This document shows, one piece after another, positions 30,616 to 39,768 of a stretch of 64,000 nt of DNA. Each line of letters opens with the position of its first letter. Position 1 is the stretch's first letter. Source of the DNA: Streptomyces sp. SUK 48 (GTDB lineage Bacteria; Actinomycetota; Actinomycetes; Streptomycetales; Streptomycetaceae). The stretch spans positions 4,192,001-4,256,000 of the forward strand of contig NZ_CP045740.1 of assembly GCF_009650765.1 (NCBI RefSeq), in the 5' to 3' direction. The notes under the pieces were generated by a model. The model was not told where the DNA came from. It did no database searches and saw only the letters and a program-made list of their open reading frames with translations. Made by a program: the position numbers and the translations under genes.

Positions 30616-31332
30616 GTGACGGAGGCAGCGGCGCTTCCCCCCGCCCCCGAGCAGGCGCGCGAAGTATTCGGTGATCGCTTCGCCGATGCGGTGCGCTACG
30701 CGGAGCTGCTCGCGGAGGCGGGTGTGCAGCGTGGTCTGATCGGCCCGCGGGAAGTACCCCGCCTGTGGGAGCGGCACATCCTGAACTGCGCGGTGCTCTC
30801 CGAGGCCGTTCCCGAGGGAGTGACGGTCTGCGACGTCGGCTCCGGCGCCGGGCTGCCGGGCATCCCGCTGGCCCTGGTCCGTGAGGACCTCAACATCACC
30901 CTGCTGGAGCCGCTGCTGCGGCGCACCAACTTCCTCACCGAGGTCGTCGAGATGCTCGGCCTCGACCATGTCACCGTCGTACGGGGACGTGCCGAGGAGG
31001 TCCTGGGCACGCTGGCGCCGGTCCATGTGGTGACCGCCCGCGCCGTGGCCCCGCTGGACCGCCTGGCCACCTGGGGGGTCCCGCTGCTGCGCCCGTACGG
31101 CGAGATGCTGGCCCTCAAGGGCGACACCGCCGAGGAGGAGCTGAAGGCATCGGCCACCGCGCTGAGCAAGCTCGGTGCGGTGGAGACCTCGATCCTCCAT
31201 GTGGGCGAGGGCATCGTGGACCCGCTGTCGACGGTGGTCCGGGTCGAGGTCGGGGAGAGCCCCGGCGGGGTGCGCTTCGCCGCCAAGCGGGCGAAGGCCG
31301 CGCGCACGGGCCGGGCCCGCCGGCGCCGCTGA
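30616..31332 (+). CDS. rsmG: 16S rRNA (guanine-N7) methyltransferase RsmG
   Basis: 238 residues from GTG 30616, preceded by GGAAGGACGG; the open frame to 30577 is not needed. SAM motif [16 protein letters not shown] and [10 protein letters not shown], then RGRAEE and [11 protein letters not shown]. It methylates G527 of 16S rRNA; loss gives low-level streptomycin resistance in Streptomyces. Lies between jag and parAB as in relatives. Basic C-terminal tail. Confidence 0.96.
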   Translation: MTEAAALPPAPEQAREVFGDRFADAVRYAELLAEAGVQRGLIGPREVPRLWERHILNCAVLSEAVPEGVTVCDVGSGAGLPGIPLALVREDLNITLLEPLLRRTNFLTEVVEMLGLDHVTVVRGRAEEVLGTLAPVHVVTARAVAPLDRLATWGVPLLRPYGEMLALKGDTAEEELKASATALSKLGAVETSILHVGEGIVDPLSTVVRVEVGESPGGVRFAAKRAKAARTGRARRRR

Positions 31333-31416
31333 GCCGACTGGCCGTACTCCCACAAGCTGCCCGCCCACGTACGACGGAGTGTCGCGAGGACCCGGTCGCC
31401 GGTGCTGTGCATCGTT

Positions 31417-31430
31417 GTTTCACGTGAAAC
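31417..31430. promoter_or_regulatory. parS: parS site 1
   Basis: Exact GTTTCACGTGAAAC, the ParB-binding palindrome, in the rsmG-parA gap. Confidence 0.95.
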
Positions 31431-31564
31431 GTCGCTCACTGTTGCACGGCATCATCAGTCGCGGCCGCGCGGCCGAACCCCGCGACCGGAAGCCCCTCGG
31501 TTCTCTCGGAGGAGGCTCGGGCTCTTCTGTCAGACCGGCTCCGGCCCCCGCAAGGGGCACGGAG

Positions 31565-31591
31565 TTGTCCACAGAGGTGGATTTCTCCACA
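31565..31591 (+). promoter_or_regulatory. Two DnaA boxes upstream of parA
   Basis: TTGTCCACA at 31565-31573 is an exact DnaA-box consensus, and TTCTCCACA at 31583-31591 has one mismatch. Same orientation, 18 bases apart (start to start), 37-63 bases before the parA start. By hand scan it is the only exact box I found in the window. Role in parAB control is inferred. Confidence 0.6.
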
Positions 31592-31627
31592 GAAGACCCG
31601 GCCTCGCTGGTTCACGACCCCGAAGGC

Positions 31628-32701
31628 ATGGGAGGCTCTGTTCATTGCGAGCCTGAAGTCGAGGAGAGTGAATCCTTGCGGTCCGACGCCAACATCGCGG
31701 GACCGATGACCGATCCGGTCCCCGGTCCCCGAACCGAGTCGACGGGTGCGGATGTTTCACGTGAAACACCGCCCCCGATGGACGACACCCCCATCGGTCG
31801 TGCGGCCCAACTGGCCGTGGAGGCTCTGGGCCGTGCCGGCGAAGGTCTGCCGCGACCGGAGCAGACCCGCGTCATGGTGGTCGCCAACCAGAAGGGTGGC
31901 GTGGGCAAGACGACGACGACCGTCAATCTTGCCGCCTCGCTGGCTCTGCACGGTGCCCGGGTGCTGGTGATCGACCTGGACCCGCAGGGCAACGCGTCCA
32001 CGGCCCTCGGGATCGACCACCACGCCGACGTTCCGTCGATCTACGACGTGTTGGTGGAGAGCAAGCCGCTCGCCGAGGTCGTCCAGCCCGTGCCGGACGT
32101 CGAAGGACTCTTCTGTGCCCCGGCCACCATCGATCTCGCCGGTGCGGAGATCGAGCTGGTGTCCCTGGTGGCCCGCGAAAGCCGCCTGGACCGCGCGATC
32201 CAGGCGTATGAGCAGCCGTTGGACTACGTCCTCATCGACTGCCCGCCCTCGCTCGGCCTGTTGACGGTCAATGCGCTGGTCGCGGGCCAAGAGGTGCTCA
32301 TCCCGATCCAGTGCGAGTACTACGCGCTGGAGGGCCTGGGCCAGCTGCTGCGCAATGTCGATCTGGTGCGGGGGCACCTCAACCCCGCCCTGCATGTATC
32401 GACCATCCTGCTCACCATGTACGACGGCCGGACGCGACTCGCCTCCCAGGTCGCGGAAGAGGTGCGCAGCCACTTCGGCGAAGAGGTGCTGCGGACGAGC
32501 ATTCCCCGCTCGGTCCGTATCTCCGAGGCGCCGAGCTACGGGCAGACGGTGCTGACTTACGATCCTGGATCGAGCGGCGCCCTCTCGTATCTTGAGGCGG
32601 CCCGAGAAATCGCGCTGAGGGGCGTTGGCATCAGCTATGACGCGAGCCAGGCCCACATCGGCGCCCAGAGCGACCCGAGCATGGTGGAGGGGATCCAGTG
32701 A
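31628..32701 (+). CDS. parA: Chromosome partitioning ATPase ParA
   Basis: 357 residues from ATG 31628; TTG 31676 (after GAGGAGAG) and ATG 31706 are alternative starts. The first 85 residues are variable and disordered. Deviant Walker [10 protein letters not shown] near 88-96, Walker A' [10 protein letters not shown], and Walker B region [15 protein letters not shown]-dependent dimers drive separation of ParB-bound origins, including during sporulation in Streptomyces. The coding region contains a parS copy that encodes VSRET. The stop overlaps parB by 4 bases. Confidence 0.96.
   Translation: MGGSVHCEPEVEESESLRSDANIAGPMTDPVPGPRTESTGADVSRETPPPMDDTPIGRAAQLAVEALGRAGEGLPRPEQTRVMVVANQKGGVGKTTTTVNLAASLALHGARVLVIDLDPQGNASTALGIDHHADVPSIYDVLVESKPLAEVVQPVPDVEGLFCAPATIDLAGAEIELVSLVARESRLDRAIQAYEQPLDYVLIDCPPSLGLLTVNALVAGQEVLIPIQCEYYALEGLGQLLRNVDLVRGHLNPALHVSTILLTMYDGRTRLASQVAEEVRSHFGEEVLRTSIPRSVRISEAPSYGQTVLTYDPGSSGALSYLEAAREIALRGVGISYDASQAHIGAQSDPSMVEGIQ
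31754..31767. promoter_or_regulatory. parS: parS site 2, inside parA
   Basis: Exact 14-bp parS within the parA coding region; in the parA frame it reads Val-Ser-Arg-Glu-Thr. It lies in the variable N-terminal part of ParA, so the core fold is not disturbed. Confidence 0.95.
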
Positions 32702-33798
32702 GTGAGCGACGGAGGGGGTTGGGCCGAGGACTGGGCGCGTTGATCCCTCCTGCCCCGGTCGAGAAGAACCCGGTACCGGCCGCGCTGAGCGGCGGTGCGT
32801 CCGCCTCTCCCGCGGGCGCTCCGGTGCTGACGGCGGAGCGCGGGGTTGCCGCGGCGAAGGTGGCCGCGCTGCCCTCGCCCTCCCAGGAGGCCGAGGAGCG
32901 ATCGGCGGCCCCGGCCGGGGAGACGCCCGCGCCTCCGCTGGGCGCCCACTTCGCCGAGATCCCGCTGGACGCGATCACGCCGAACCCGCGCCAGCCGCGC
33001 GAGGTCTTCGACGAGGACGCCCTGCACGAACTGATCACCTCCATCCAGGAGGTCGGTCTGCTTCAGCCGGTCGTCGTGCGGCAGTTGGGCCCCGGCCGCT
33101 ATGAGCTGATCATGGGCGAGCGCCGCTGGCGCGCCTGCCGCGAGGCCGGTCTGGAGGCCATCCCGGCGATCGTCCGGGCCACGGACGACGAGAAGCTCCT
33201 TCTGGACGCGCTGCTGGAGAACCTGCACCGTGCGCAGCTGAACCCGCTGGAAGAGGCCGCCGCCTACGACCAGTTGCTGAAGGACTTCAACTGCACGCAC
33301 GACCAGCTGGCTGACCGGATCGGGCGCTCCCGTCCGCAGGTCTCCAACACCCTGCGGCTGCTGAAGCTCTCGCCGACCGTGCAGAAGAGGGTCGCCGCCG
33401 GAGTGCTCTCCGCCGGACACGCGCGGGCGCTGCTGTCCGTGGCGGACTCGGAGGAGCAGGACCGGCTGGCCCACCGCATCGTGGCCGAGGGGCTGTCGGT
33501 GCGGGCCGTCGAGGAGATCGTGACCCTCATGGGCTCCCGGCCGCAGAAGCCGCAGCGCCCCAAGGGACCGCGGGCCGGATCCCGGCTCTCCCCGGCGCTG
33601 AACGAGCTGGCGACCCGGCTGTCGGACCGCTTCGAGACCCGGGTGAAGGTCGACCTCGGGCAGAAGAAGGGCAAGATCACCGTCGAGTTCGCCTCCATGG
33701 ACGACCTCCAGCGGATCCTGGGCACCCTCGCCCCGGGCGAGGGCCGGGTCCTGCCGAGTGATCTTCAGGAAGGCTCCGAAGAGGACCAGGACGACTGA
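32698..33798 (+). CDS. parB: Chromosome partitioning protein ParB
   Basis: 366 residues, GTG overlapping the parA stop. Starts with [12 protein letters not shown], then a linker. The CTP-binding N-domain shows [22 protein letters not shown], and [18 protein letters not shown]. The parS-binding helix-turn-helix is [31 protein letters not shown] (about residues 200-225). The C-terminal dimerisation domain ends [10 protein letters not shown]. It loads at the parS copies of this region and spreads as a CTP-dependent clamp. Confidence 0.97.
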   Translation: MSERRRGLGRGLGALIPPAPVEKNPVPAALSGGASASPAGAPVLTAERGVAAAKVAALPSPSQEAEERSAAPAGETPAPPLGAHFAEIPLDAITPNPRQPREVFDEDALHELITSIQEVGLLQPVVVRQLGPGRYELIMGERRWRACREAGLEAIPAIVRATDDEKLLLDALLENLHRAQLNPLEEAAAYDQLLKDFNCTHDQLADRIGRSRPQVSNTLRLLKLSPTVQKRVAAGVLSAGHARALLSVADSEEQDRLAHRIVAEGLSVRAVEEIVTLMGSRPQKPQRPKGPRAGSRLSPALNELATRLSDRFETRVKVDLGQKKGKITVEFASMDDLQRILGTLAPGEGRVLPSDLQEGSEEDQDD

Positions 33799-33832
33799 TC
33801 CCGGTCGCTTCGATCCCCTGGGATCAGGCGAG

Positions 33833-33880
33833 GAGCGGGCGTGTCCGGTGTGTACCGGAACACGGCCCGCTCTTTGCTTT
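33833..33880 (+). terminator. Terminator of parAB
   Basis: GAGCGGGC (33833-33840) to CCCGCTC (33866-33872) with an imperfect inner stem (GTGTCCGG / CCGGAACAC), followed by TTTGCTTT. Confidence 0.6.
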
Positions 33881-33994
33881 GCGGCGGTATCGAGCGAATC
33901 GCATGGTGGATACGATGCCAGTGCTCAGGGAGCGCAGTGCTCGAACGGCCGCTCGCGCCGCGGCGGCCGGTGAGGGAAGCGAGGAAGGGCCTTC

Positions 33995-34612
33995 ATGGGG
34001 CGTCGGCTGGTGCCGCTCACGCTGGACAACCTCCAGGACCTTCCCCAGCGCTGCCGCTCTTGTGTTTTCTGGGAGCTGGACCCCGTGAGCGGTGAGGCGG
34101 CGATCAAGGACGGCAAGGCAGCCGGGGAGAAGGAATCCTGGATCTCCGCCGTCCTGCTCGACTGGGGCTCCTGCGGCCGTGTGGTCTACGTCGATGACGC
34201 ACCGGTGGGCCATGTGCTCTACGCTCCTCCCGCCTATGTCCCGCGCTCGGCCGCCTTCCCCACGAGCCCGGTCTCACCGGACGCCGTCCAGCTGATCACG
34301 GCCTTCGTCAAGCCCGGCTACCAGGGACAGGGGCTCGGCCGGGTGCTGGTGCAGACGGTCGCCAAGGATCTGCTGCGCCGGGGCTTCAAGGCCATAGAGG
34401 CGTTCGGGGACGCGCGCTGGAAGGAGCCCGCCTGTCTGCTGCCGGCAGACCATCTCCTGGCCGTCGGCTTCAAGACGGTACGGCAGCATCCCGTGCATCC
34501 CCGGCTGCGGCTGGAGCTGCGATCGACGCTCTCCTGGAAGGAAGACGTCGAGATGGCGATCGACCGGCTGTTGGGCGCGGTCCAGAAGGAACCGGCGCTG
34601 CGGCCGCTCTAG
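33995..34612 (+). CDS. GNAT family N-acetyltransferase
   Basis: 205 residues, ATG after GAGGAAGG. Acetyl-CoA motif GYQGQGLGRVLVQTVAKDL near residues 110-128; the preceding AVQLITAFVKP is the beta-4 strand. The N-terminal CRSCVFWELDP with two cysteines is shared by a family of actinobacterial GNATs beside parB. The acceptor is unknown; small molecule, peptide or protein are all possible. Confidence 0.85.
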   Translation: MGRRLVPLTLDNLQDLPQRCRSCVFWELDPVSGEAAIKDGKAAGEKESWISAVLLDWGSCGRVVYVDDAPVGHVLYAPPAYVPRSAAFPTSPVSPDAVQLITAFVKPGYQGQGLGRVLVQTVAKDLLRRGFKAIEAFGDARWKEPACLLPADHLLAVGFKTVRQHPVHPRLRLELRSTLSWKEDVEMAIDRLLGAVQKEPALRPL

Positions 34613-34693
34613 CCTCTCGTGTGGATCATGCCGGGCTCGCGGGTCCTGGCACCGCGTCTGCCGTCGTGGTGCGTCAGGGGGCGGATACGAACG

Positions 34694-34723
34694 AAGGGGC
34701 CGACCCGTGGAGGTCGGCCCCTT
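34694..34723. terminator. Bidirectional terminator between GNAT gene and trxA
   Basis: Perfect 12-bp stem AAGGGGCCGACC / GGTCGGCCCCTT, loop CGTGGA, between convergent genes. It is directly followed by parS site 3. Confidence 0.8.
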
Positions 34724-34726
34724 CAT

Positions 34727-34740
34727 GTTTCACGTGAAAC
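34727..34740. promoter_or_regulatory. parS: parS site 3
   Basis: Exact GTTTCACGTGAAAC, one base from the trxA stop codon. The palindrome extends to 18 bases (AT...AT). Confidence 0.95.
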
Positions 34741-34741
34741 A

Positions 34742-35071
34742 TCACTCGGCGAGGAAGTCCTCGAGGTCGCGGACGATCGCGGCCTTGGGCTTGGCGCCGA
34801 CGATGGTCTTGGCGACCTCGCCACCCTGGTAGACGTTCAGGGTCGGGATGGACATGACGCCGTACTTGGCGGCCGTGGCCGGGTTCTCGTCGATGTTGAG
34901 CTTGACGATCTCGATCTTGTCGCCGTGCTCGGCCGCGATCGCCTCCAGGGAGGGGGCGATCTGACGGCACGGACCGCACCAGGCGGCCCAGAAGTCCACC
35001 AGGACGGGCTTGTCGTTCTTGAGGACGTCCTCGTCGAAGGAGGCGTCGGTCACGTTCTTCAGGGCGGCCAC
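34742..35071 (-). CDS. trxA: Thioredoxin
   Basis: 109 residues, GTG after AAGGAG. Active site WCGPC with C32 and C35; cis-proline region SIPTLNVYQGG. It reduces protein disulfides and is reduced by the TrxB encoded 56 bases upstream. Member of the sigM-anti-sigma-trxB-trxA block, which in Streptomyces and mycobacteria is tied to cell-envelope and redox stress. Confidence 0.97.
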   Translation of the reverse strand: MAALKNVTDASFDEDVLKNDKPVLVDFWAAWCGPCRQIAPSLEAIAAEHGDKIEIVKLNIDENPATAAKYGVMSIPTLNVYQGGEVAKTIVGAKPKAAIVRDLEDFLAE

Positions 35072-35127
35072 GCTGGGCTCCTTAGCTTGATCGTGGGGCG
35101 GGGAGGGGGAGAAAGCTGAGAGGCGCG

Positions 35128-36099
35128 TCAGACCGCGGCGGTCTTCTCGGGCTCGGCCTGGTCCTCGTCCGCGAGAGAGGCGAGGAAGCGCTCGGCGTCC
35201 AGAGCGGCGGAGCAGCCGGTGCCGGCCGCGGTGATCGCCTGACGGTAGGTGTGGTCGACCACGTCACCGGCGGCGAAGACACCGGTCACATTGGTGCGGG
35301 TGGAGGGGGAGGCGACCTTCAGGTAGCCCTCCTCGTCGAGGTCCAGCTGGCCCTTGAACAGTTCGGTGCGCGGGTCGTGGCCGATCGCGATGAACAGACC
35401 GGTCACCGGCAGCTCGGACAGCTCGCCGCTCTTGAGGTTGCGCAGCTTCAGGCCGGAGAGCTTCTGCTCGCCCTGGATCTCGGCGACCTCGCTGTCCCAC
35501 ACGAACTTGATCTTCGGGTCGCCGAAGGCGCGCTCCTGCATCGCCTTGGAGGCGCGCAGCGTGTCCCGGCGGTGGACGATCGTCACCGACTTGGCGAAGC
35601 GCGAGAGGAAGGTGGCCTCCTCCATCGCGGTGTCGCCGCCGCCGATCACGGCGATGTCCTGGTCCTTGAAGAAGAACCCGTCGCAGGTGGCGCACCAGGA
35701 GACACCGCGGCCGGACAGCGCGTCCTCGTTCGGGAGGCCGAGCTTGCGGTGCTGGGAGCCGGTGGTGACGATGACGGCCTTGGCCTTGTGCACCGTGCCC
35801 GCGGTGTCCGTGACGGTCTTGATCTCCCCGGTGAGGTCGACCGAGACGATGTCGTCCGGGATCAGCTCGGCACCGAAGCGCTCGGCCTGCGCCCGCATGT
35901 TGTCCATGAGGTCGGGGCCCATGATGCCGTCACGGAAGCCCGGGAAGTTCTCCACCTCGGTGGTGTTCATCAGCGCGCCACCGGCGGTGACGGCGCCCTC
36001 GAACACCAGGGGCTTCAGCGATGCGCGCGCGGTGTACAGCGCCGACGTATAGCCTGCGGGCCCGGAGCCGATGATGATCACGTTACGGACATCGCTCAC
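35128..36099 (-). CDS. trxB: Thioredoxin-disulfide reductase
   Basis: 323 residues, GTG after GAGGAA. FAD motif [16 protein letters not shown] at 11-26, redox pair C136-A-T-C139, NADPH motif [10 protein letters not shown], and the C-terminal FAD motif [23 protein letters not shown]. It passes electrons from NADPH to TrxA. Low-molecular-weight bacterial type. Confidence 0.97.
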   Translation of the reverse strand: MSDVRNVIIIGSGPAGYTSALYTARASLKPLVFEGAVTAGGALMNTTEVENFPGFRDGIMGPDLMDNMRAQAERFGAELIPDDIVSVDLTGEIKTVTDTAGTVHKAKAVIVTTGSQHRKLGLPNEDALSGRGVSWCATCDGFFFKDQDIAVIGGGDTAMEEATFLSRFAKSVTIVHRRDTLRASKAMQERAFGDPKIKFVWDSEVAEIQGEQKLSGLKLRNLKSGELSELPVTGLFIAIGHDPRTELFKGQLDLDEEGYLKVASPSTRTNVTGVFAAGDVVDHTYRQAITAAGTGCSAALDAERFLASLADEDQAEPEKTAAV

Positions 36100-36247
36100 G
36101 GCTAGATTCCTCGTCTCTGGTCTGCGTCAGTCGACCGGGGGAAGTCCCTTCCGGAGCTCCCACCCCACCCAACGGATCCTACGGGGCGCGCATTCCCACT
36201 GTGTCCGGGCACACGCGTGCGGGGGACGGCCGGCCACGGCTCGGGCT

Positions 36248-37180
36248 TCAGGGACGGGCGACGGGCTGCTTCAGCAGAACCTTGCCGGCGGAGACGGGCT
36301 GCTGTCCGACACAGGCGGCGTCGACCACATAGGCCGTGACGCGTGCGTTGTCCCGGGGGTCGGGAAGGACGACGAGATAGGCGCTCTTCCCGGCGTAGGT
36401 ACCGGTCTTCGCGGCCAGGGCCTGCCCACCCCCGGGGACCGCCTGTCGGACGCACTCGGGGACCGCGACCTGGGGCTGGAGGAGCGTGTGCGCGCTCTCG
36501 CTCGTCTGCGGGGTGTTCTGCCCGGAACGCTGCCGCTGGCCGTCCTCCTGCTGAGGGCTCTTCTTCGTGCTCAGCAGATCCCGCACCTGGTTCTGGACGC
36601 TGCTTCCGGAGAACGCGCCGGCGGCCGCGCTCGGCTTGCCCCTGGCCGTCGTGGAGGAGGTGTTGCCGCCCAGCGACTGGAGCACCAGTGCGCCGGCCCC
36701 CAGGACGGCGGCGGCGAGCACACCGCCCAGCACGAAGGCCCTGCGACGGCGGCCGGGCCCGTGCTTCTTCCGGCCCGGCCCGGTCGCGGCCTGCGGGCGG
36801 CCGGCGGGGCGATCGACGGGACGGCCGACGGGGTCATCGACGGGACCGTCGGCCGGACCGGCGGTTCCGTACTCGCCGGGCGTCGATGTTTCACGTGAAA
36901 CATGGCCGGTGGGGTCCGGCCGGGAAGCGTCCAGCAGCGCCTCGGCGGCCAGGGCGGCGTCGATGCGCTGGGCCACGTCGACCGGCATGGGCTCCGGCGC
37001 CTGTGCGGATCCCAGCAGTCCCCGGATCTCCTCCAGCGAGGCGTAGGTGTCCGCGCACAGCTCGCAGGCGCCCAGATGGCGTCGTACGTCCGTGCCGCGC
37101 CCGGGCGGGAGAAGCCCCTCGGCAAGGTCGGAGATCTCGGTGACGTCCGGGTGCCCGGCCGTGTCCGTCGTCGATGTCAC
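36248..37180 (-). CDS. Anti-sigma factor for SigM (zinc-finger, membrane-bound)
   Basis: 310 residues from GTG 37180 (after GGAGGTGGG), overlapping the sigM stop. The N-terminal ZAS-like motif is H-L-G-A-C-E-L-C (H-x3-C-x2-C), typical of redox or regulated anti-sigma factors. Then a linker containing VSRET from a parS copy, a basic stretch and one membrane helix (FVLGGVLAAAVLGAGALVLQ). The outer domain of about 140 residues has two cysteines. Position fits the RsmA-type partner of SigM. About 29 residues near 100-130 are Pro/Gly/Asp/Arg repeats (DGPVDDPVGRPVDRP). Confidence 0.85.
   Translation of the reverse strand: MTSTTDTAGHPDVTEISDLAEGLLPPGRGTDVRRHLGACELCADTYASLEEIRGLLGSAQAPEPMPVDVAQRIDAALAAEALLDASRPDPTGHVSRETSTPGEYGTAGPADGPVDDPVGRPVDRPAGRPQAATGPGRKKHGPGRRRRAFVLGGVLAAAVLGAGALVLQSLGGNTSSTTARGKPSAAAGAFSGSSVQNQVRDLLSTKKSPQQEDGQRQRSGQNTPQTSESAHTLLQPQVAVPECVRQAVPGGGQALAAKTGTYAGKSAYLVVLPDPRDNARVTAYVVDAACVGQQPVSAGKVLLKQPVARP
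36888..36901. promoter_or_regulatory. parS: parS site 4, inside the anti-sigma gene
   Basis: Exact 14-bp parS within the coding region. Read on the minus strand it also gives Val-Ser-Arg-Glu-Thr, since the site is a palindrome. It lies in the linker between the zinc motif and the membrane helix. Confidence 0.95.
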
Positions 37181-37908
37181 GCTCGCCCACCTCCGCCCTT
37201 CGCTACGGCTGAATCGGTCGGTTCCGGGAGACTCGCGTCGGAAGCCCCCGCTGCCGATGGGACGGATGTCCCTTCCACCCGGTTCCGGCCAGAACTGTTT
37301 TCTTCCGTCCCATGGCCCTCTTCCGTGCGGCGGCCGGGGCGTAGGTGGGTGAGCAGGGGCAGCAGCCGGGCCCTGCCCCGGGCGCACCGGCTCTTCACGG
37401 TGCCCGTCGGCACATCGAGGATCCGGGCCGCCTCGGCGACCGGGTAGCCCTGCATGTCCACGAGGACCAGCGCGGCCCGCTGCTCCGGCGCCAGGGTGCC
37501 CATCGCCTCGATGAGCTGGCGGTGCAGATCATTGCGCTCGGCCGGCGCGGACGCGGACTCGTGCGGCTCCAGCAGCTGTTCCAGCCGCTCGGTGTCGTCC
37601 ACCGGGGCGGTCTTGCGCGAGGCCGCCTTGCGGGCGCGGTCCAGGCAGGCGTTCACCGTGATCCGGTGCAGCCAGGTCGTCACGGCCGACTGGCCCCGGA
37701 AGGTGTGCGCGGCCCGGTAGGCCGACACCAGGGCGTCCTGTACCGCGTCGGCGGCTTCCTCGCGGTCCCTCAGCGTGCGCATCGCGACGGCCCAGAGCCG
37801 GTCCCGGTGCCGCCGTACGAGCTCTCCGAAGGCGTCGGGGTCGCCCTGCACATGGCGGGCGAGCAGCTCCTGGTCGCTCACCCCGTCGTATCCGGCGTCC
37901 TGCGCCAT
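37177..37908 (-). CDS. sigM: ECF RNA polymerase sigma factor SigM
   Basis: 243 residues. Region 2: AFGELVRRHRDRLWAVAMRTLRDREEAADAVQDALVSAYR. Region 4: LAPEQRAALVLVDMQGYPVAEAARILDVPTGTVKSRCARGRARL. A disordered C-terminal tail of about 55 residues follows. ATG after GGAGGGGG. The neighbouring anti-sigma, trxB and trxA genes identify it as SigM by synteny with mycobacteria and Streptomyces. Confidence 0.92.
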   Translation of the reverse strand: MAQDAGYDGVSDQELLARHVQGDPDAFGELVRRHRDRLWAVAMRTLRDREEAADAVQDALVSAYRAAHTFRGQSAVTTWLHRITVNACLDRARKAASRKTAPVDDTERLEQLLEPHESASAPAERNDLHRQLIEAMGTLAPEQRAALVLVDMQGYPVAEAARILDVPTGTVKSRCARGRARLLPLLTHLRPGRRTEEGHGTEENSSGRNRVEGTSVPSAAGASDASLPEPTDSAVAKGGGGRA

Positions 37909-37934
37909 CTGCCCCCTCCGGTCCGGGTGAGACG

Positions 37935-39650
37935 TCAGCCCGTGAACTGCACTTCGCCGATGGCCTGCTTGTACCCCGCCCTGGAGTACAGCGTGGAGTC
38001 GTAGCCGGAGTTCGGCAGCGCGGTCAGCCAGACGAGGACGTACCGCGTCTTCAGCTGCTTGGTGACCTTCACGGTAGCGGTGGTGCCCGTGGTGGTGACC
38101 GTGCCGATCCGGGTCATCGAGTCCAGCGACGGCGGGGTCAGCGAGTCCGCGGCGTACAGCTCGACCGTGGTGTGGTCGCCGCCGTAGCGCAGGCTGAGCG
38201 TGGCCGTGTCGAGCGAGGTGGCCGAGCCGAGGTCGTAGACGATGCCGACACCCGGCTTCAACGGCGCGATGGGCGGACCGTCGTTGAAGGACTTGGTCTT
38301 CCAGTAGGTCGACGGATTGCCGTCGTACGTCTTGGCGACACTGTCGGCGCTCTGGGGATCCCCCTCGGCGACGAACTCCTGGCCGCCCTGGATCTTTATC
38401 GGTGCCGGCGGCTGCTTGCCGGTCTTGTCACCGCCGTCCGTGGTGCGGCTCTTGTTGGTGTCGTTGGACTTGCCGCCCTGATCCATCAGGGCGTCCGCCA
38501 ACTGCCAGCTGCCCAGGCCGAGAGCGGCGATGAGAAGGGCGGAGACCGCCCACTTCAGCGCCTTGCCGGTACGGCTCTGCAACGGGGGCGGCGGAGCCAC
38601 GATCGGCTGGGCGGCGCCGGGGTGCGGCGCCGGACGGCCGTAGGTGCCCTGCTGATAGGTCGTGCGCTGGTACTCGGGCGGGGTGGTGAACGCGGGCTCC
38701 GGCGGGCGGATGCGCGGCATCTCGCCGATCGCCTTCACCAGCTCCTCCGGCGTGGTGCACGGCGCCTCGTGCCGGGACGCGGTGGCCCCGTCGTTGGCGA
38801 GCGCCCGCATGGCCAGCTCGGACAGACCGCGGTGGATGCCGGCCCGCACCTGGTCCGGTGCGACGAGGCCGACGTCCTTGGGCAGGCCCGACAGGCCGTA
38901 GGCATCGTCCTCGTAGGGCCAGCGCTGGGTCAGCGCCGCGTACAGCAGGGCGCCGATCGCCTCGGTGTCGGTGCGCTGCGGGGTGTCGGAGCTGACGCCG
39001 CGCAGCGCGGCGTTCACCGCGAGGCCGCGGATACGCCACTGGCCGGTCGAGGTGCGCAGCACCGCATTGGGGTTCAGCCGCAGATGGGCGAGGCCCTCAC
39101 GGTGCGCGGCGGCCATGGCGGAGGCCACCTGACTGACCATCTGGTACGCGTCGTGCGGCTCCAGCGGTCCGGCCGTGAGCAGCGTCGTCAGCTCGGTGGC
39201 GTCGGGCAGCCATTCGTGGACGACGTAGACGAGGTCGTTCTCCTCGACGGCGTCGAGGACCTGGACGAAGCGCGGATCGCCGAGCAGCGCGGAGGACCGG
39301 GCCGCGGCGAGGACCGAACGGGCCCGTGCGTGGTTTGCCGGCAGGATATGGACGCCGACGGCGCGGCGCAGTTTCTCGTCGACCGCACGCCAGCTGCTGA
39401 ATCCGTCCAGTCGGGTGACGCACTCCTCCAGCCGGTAGCGTCTGGCGAGTTTGTGACCGCTGTGCAGTTCGGGCGGCGCGGTGTGCCTGAGAGAGCCCTC
39501 TGCGGCGTTCCCCTGCCCCTCGCTGCCGTCCGTGTCCCGCTCCGGGTTCTTGGCCACCCCGTCGGCCGTGGACTGGTCCGCCTTCGCGGTCAGCGACTGC
39601 TCGCCGCTGTTGTCTGCCACGTCGACGGCAGCCGTGCTCCGTTCCGCCAC
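37935..39650 (-). CDS. Membrane-anchored pseudokinase
   Basis: 571 residues from GTG 39650, after GAGGCAGG; an ATG at 39710 is open too. A kinase-like domain spans about 85-300 but lacks catalytic residues: the HRD loop reads HLRLNPNAVL, the DFG position reads RIRGLAV, and no clear ATP Gly-loop is present. One membrane helix follows (WAVSALLIAALGLGSWQLADAL), then an extracytoplasmic beta-sandwich-like domain (DGNPSTYWKT..., IVYDLGSATSLDTATLSLRYGG) resembling discoidin. In mycobacteria the same pseudokinase is fused to MurJ and recruits FhaA; here it is separate, 59 bases after murJ. Confidence 0.85.
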   Translation of the reverse strand: MAERSTAAVDVADNSGEQSLTAKADQSTADGVAKNPERDTDGSEGQGNAAEGSLRHTAPPELHSGHKLARRYRLEECVTRLDGFSSWRAVDEKLRRAVGVHILPANHARARSVLAAARSSALLGDPRFVQVLDAVEENDLVYVVHEWLPDATELTTLLTAGPLEPHDAYQMVSQVASAMAAAHREGLAHLRLNPNAVLRTSTGQWRIRGLAVNAALRGVSSDTPQRTDTEAIGALLYAALTQRWPYEDDAYGLSGLPKDVGLVAPDQVRAGIHRGLSELAMRALANDGATASRHEAPCTTPEELVKAIGEMPRIRPPEPAFTTPPEYQRTTYQQGTYGRPAPHPGAAQPIVAPPPPLQSRTGKALKWAVSALLIAALGLGSWQLADALMDQGGKSNDTNKSRTTDGGDKTGKQPPAPIKIQGGQEFVAEGDPQSADSVAKTYDGNPSTYWKTKSFNDGPPIAPLKPGVGIVYDLGSATSLDTATLSLRYGGDHTTVELYAADSLTPPSLDSMTRIGTVTTTGTTATVKVTKQLKTRYVLVWLTALPNSGYDSTLYSRAGYKQAIGEVQFTG

Positions 39651-39768
39651 CGTCGTCCCTGCCTCCCCATCCGTTGCACGCTGTCCGACGCCAAAACCAA
39701 TTGTGCCCACAGTCCGCCGCTATGCACGACACACGGCGGCGGACGATGGTTGTGCGCGTACCCCTGCC

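Noticed and set aside
31175..31627. Possible longer ParA N-terminus overlapping the end of rsmG
   Set aside because: It would read through a parS site and the DnaA boxes with poor codon quality; later starts fit better.
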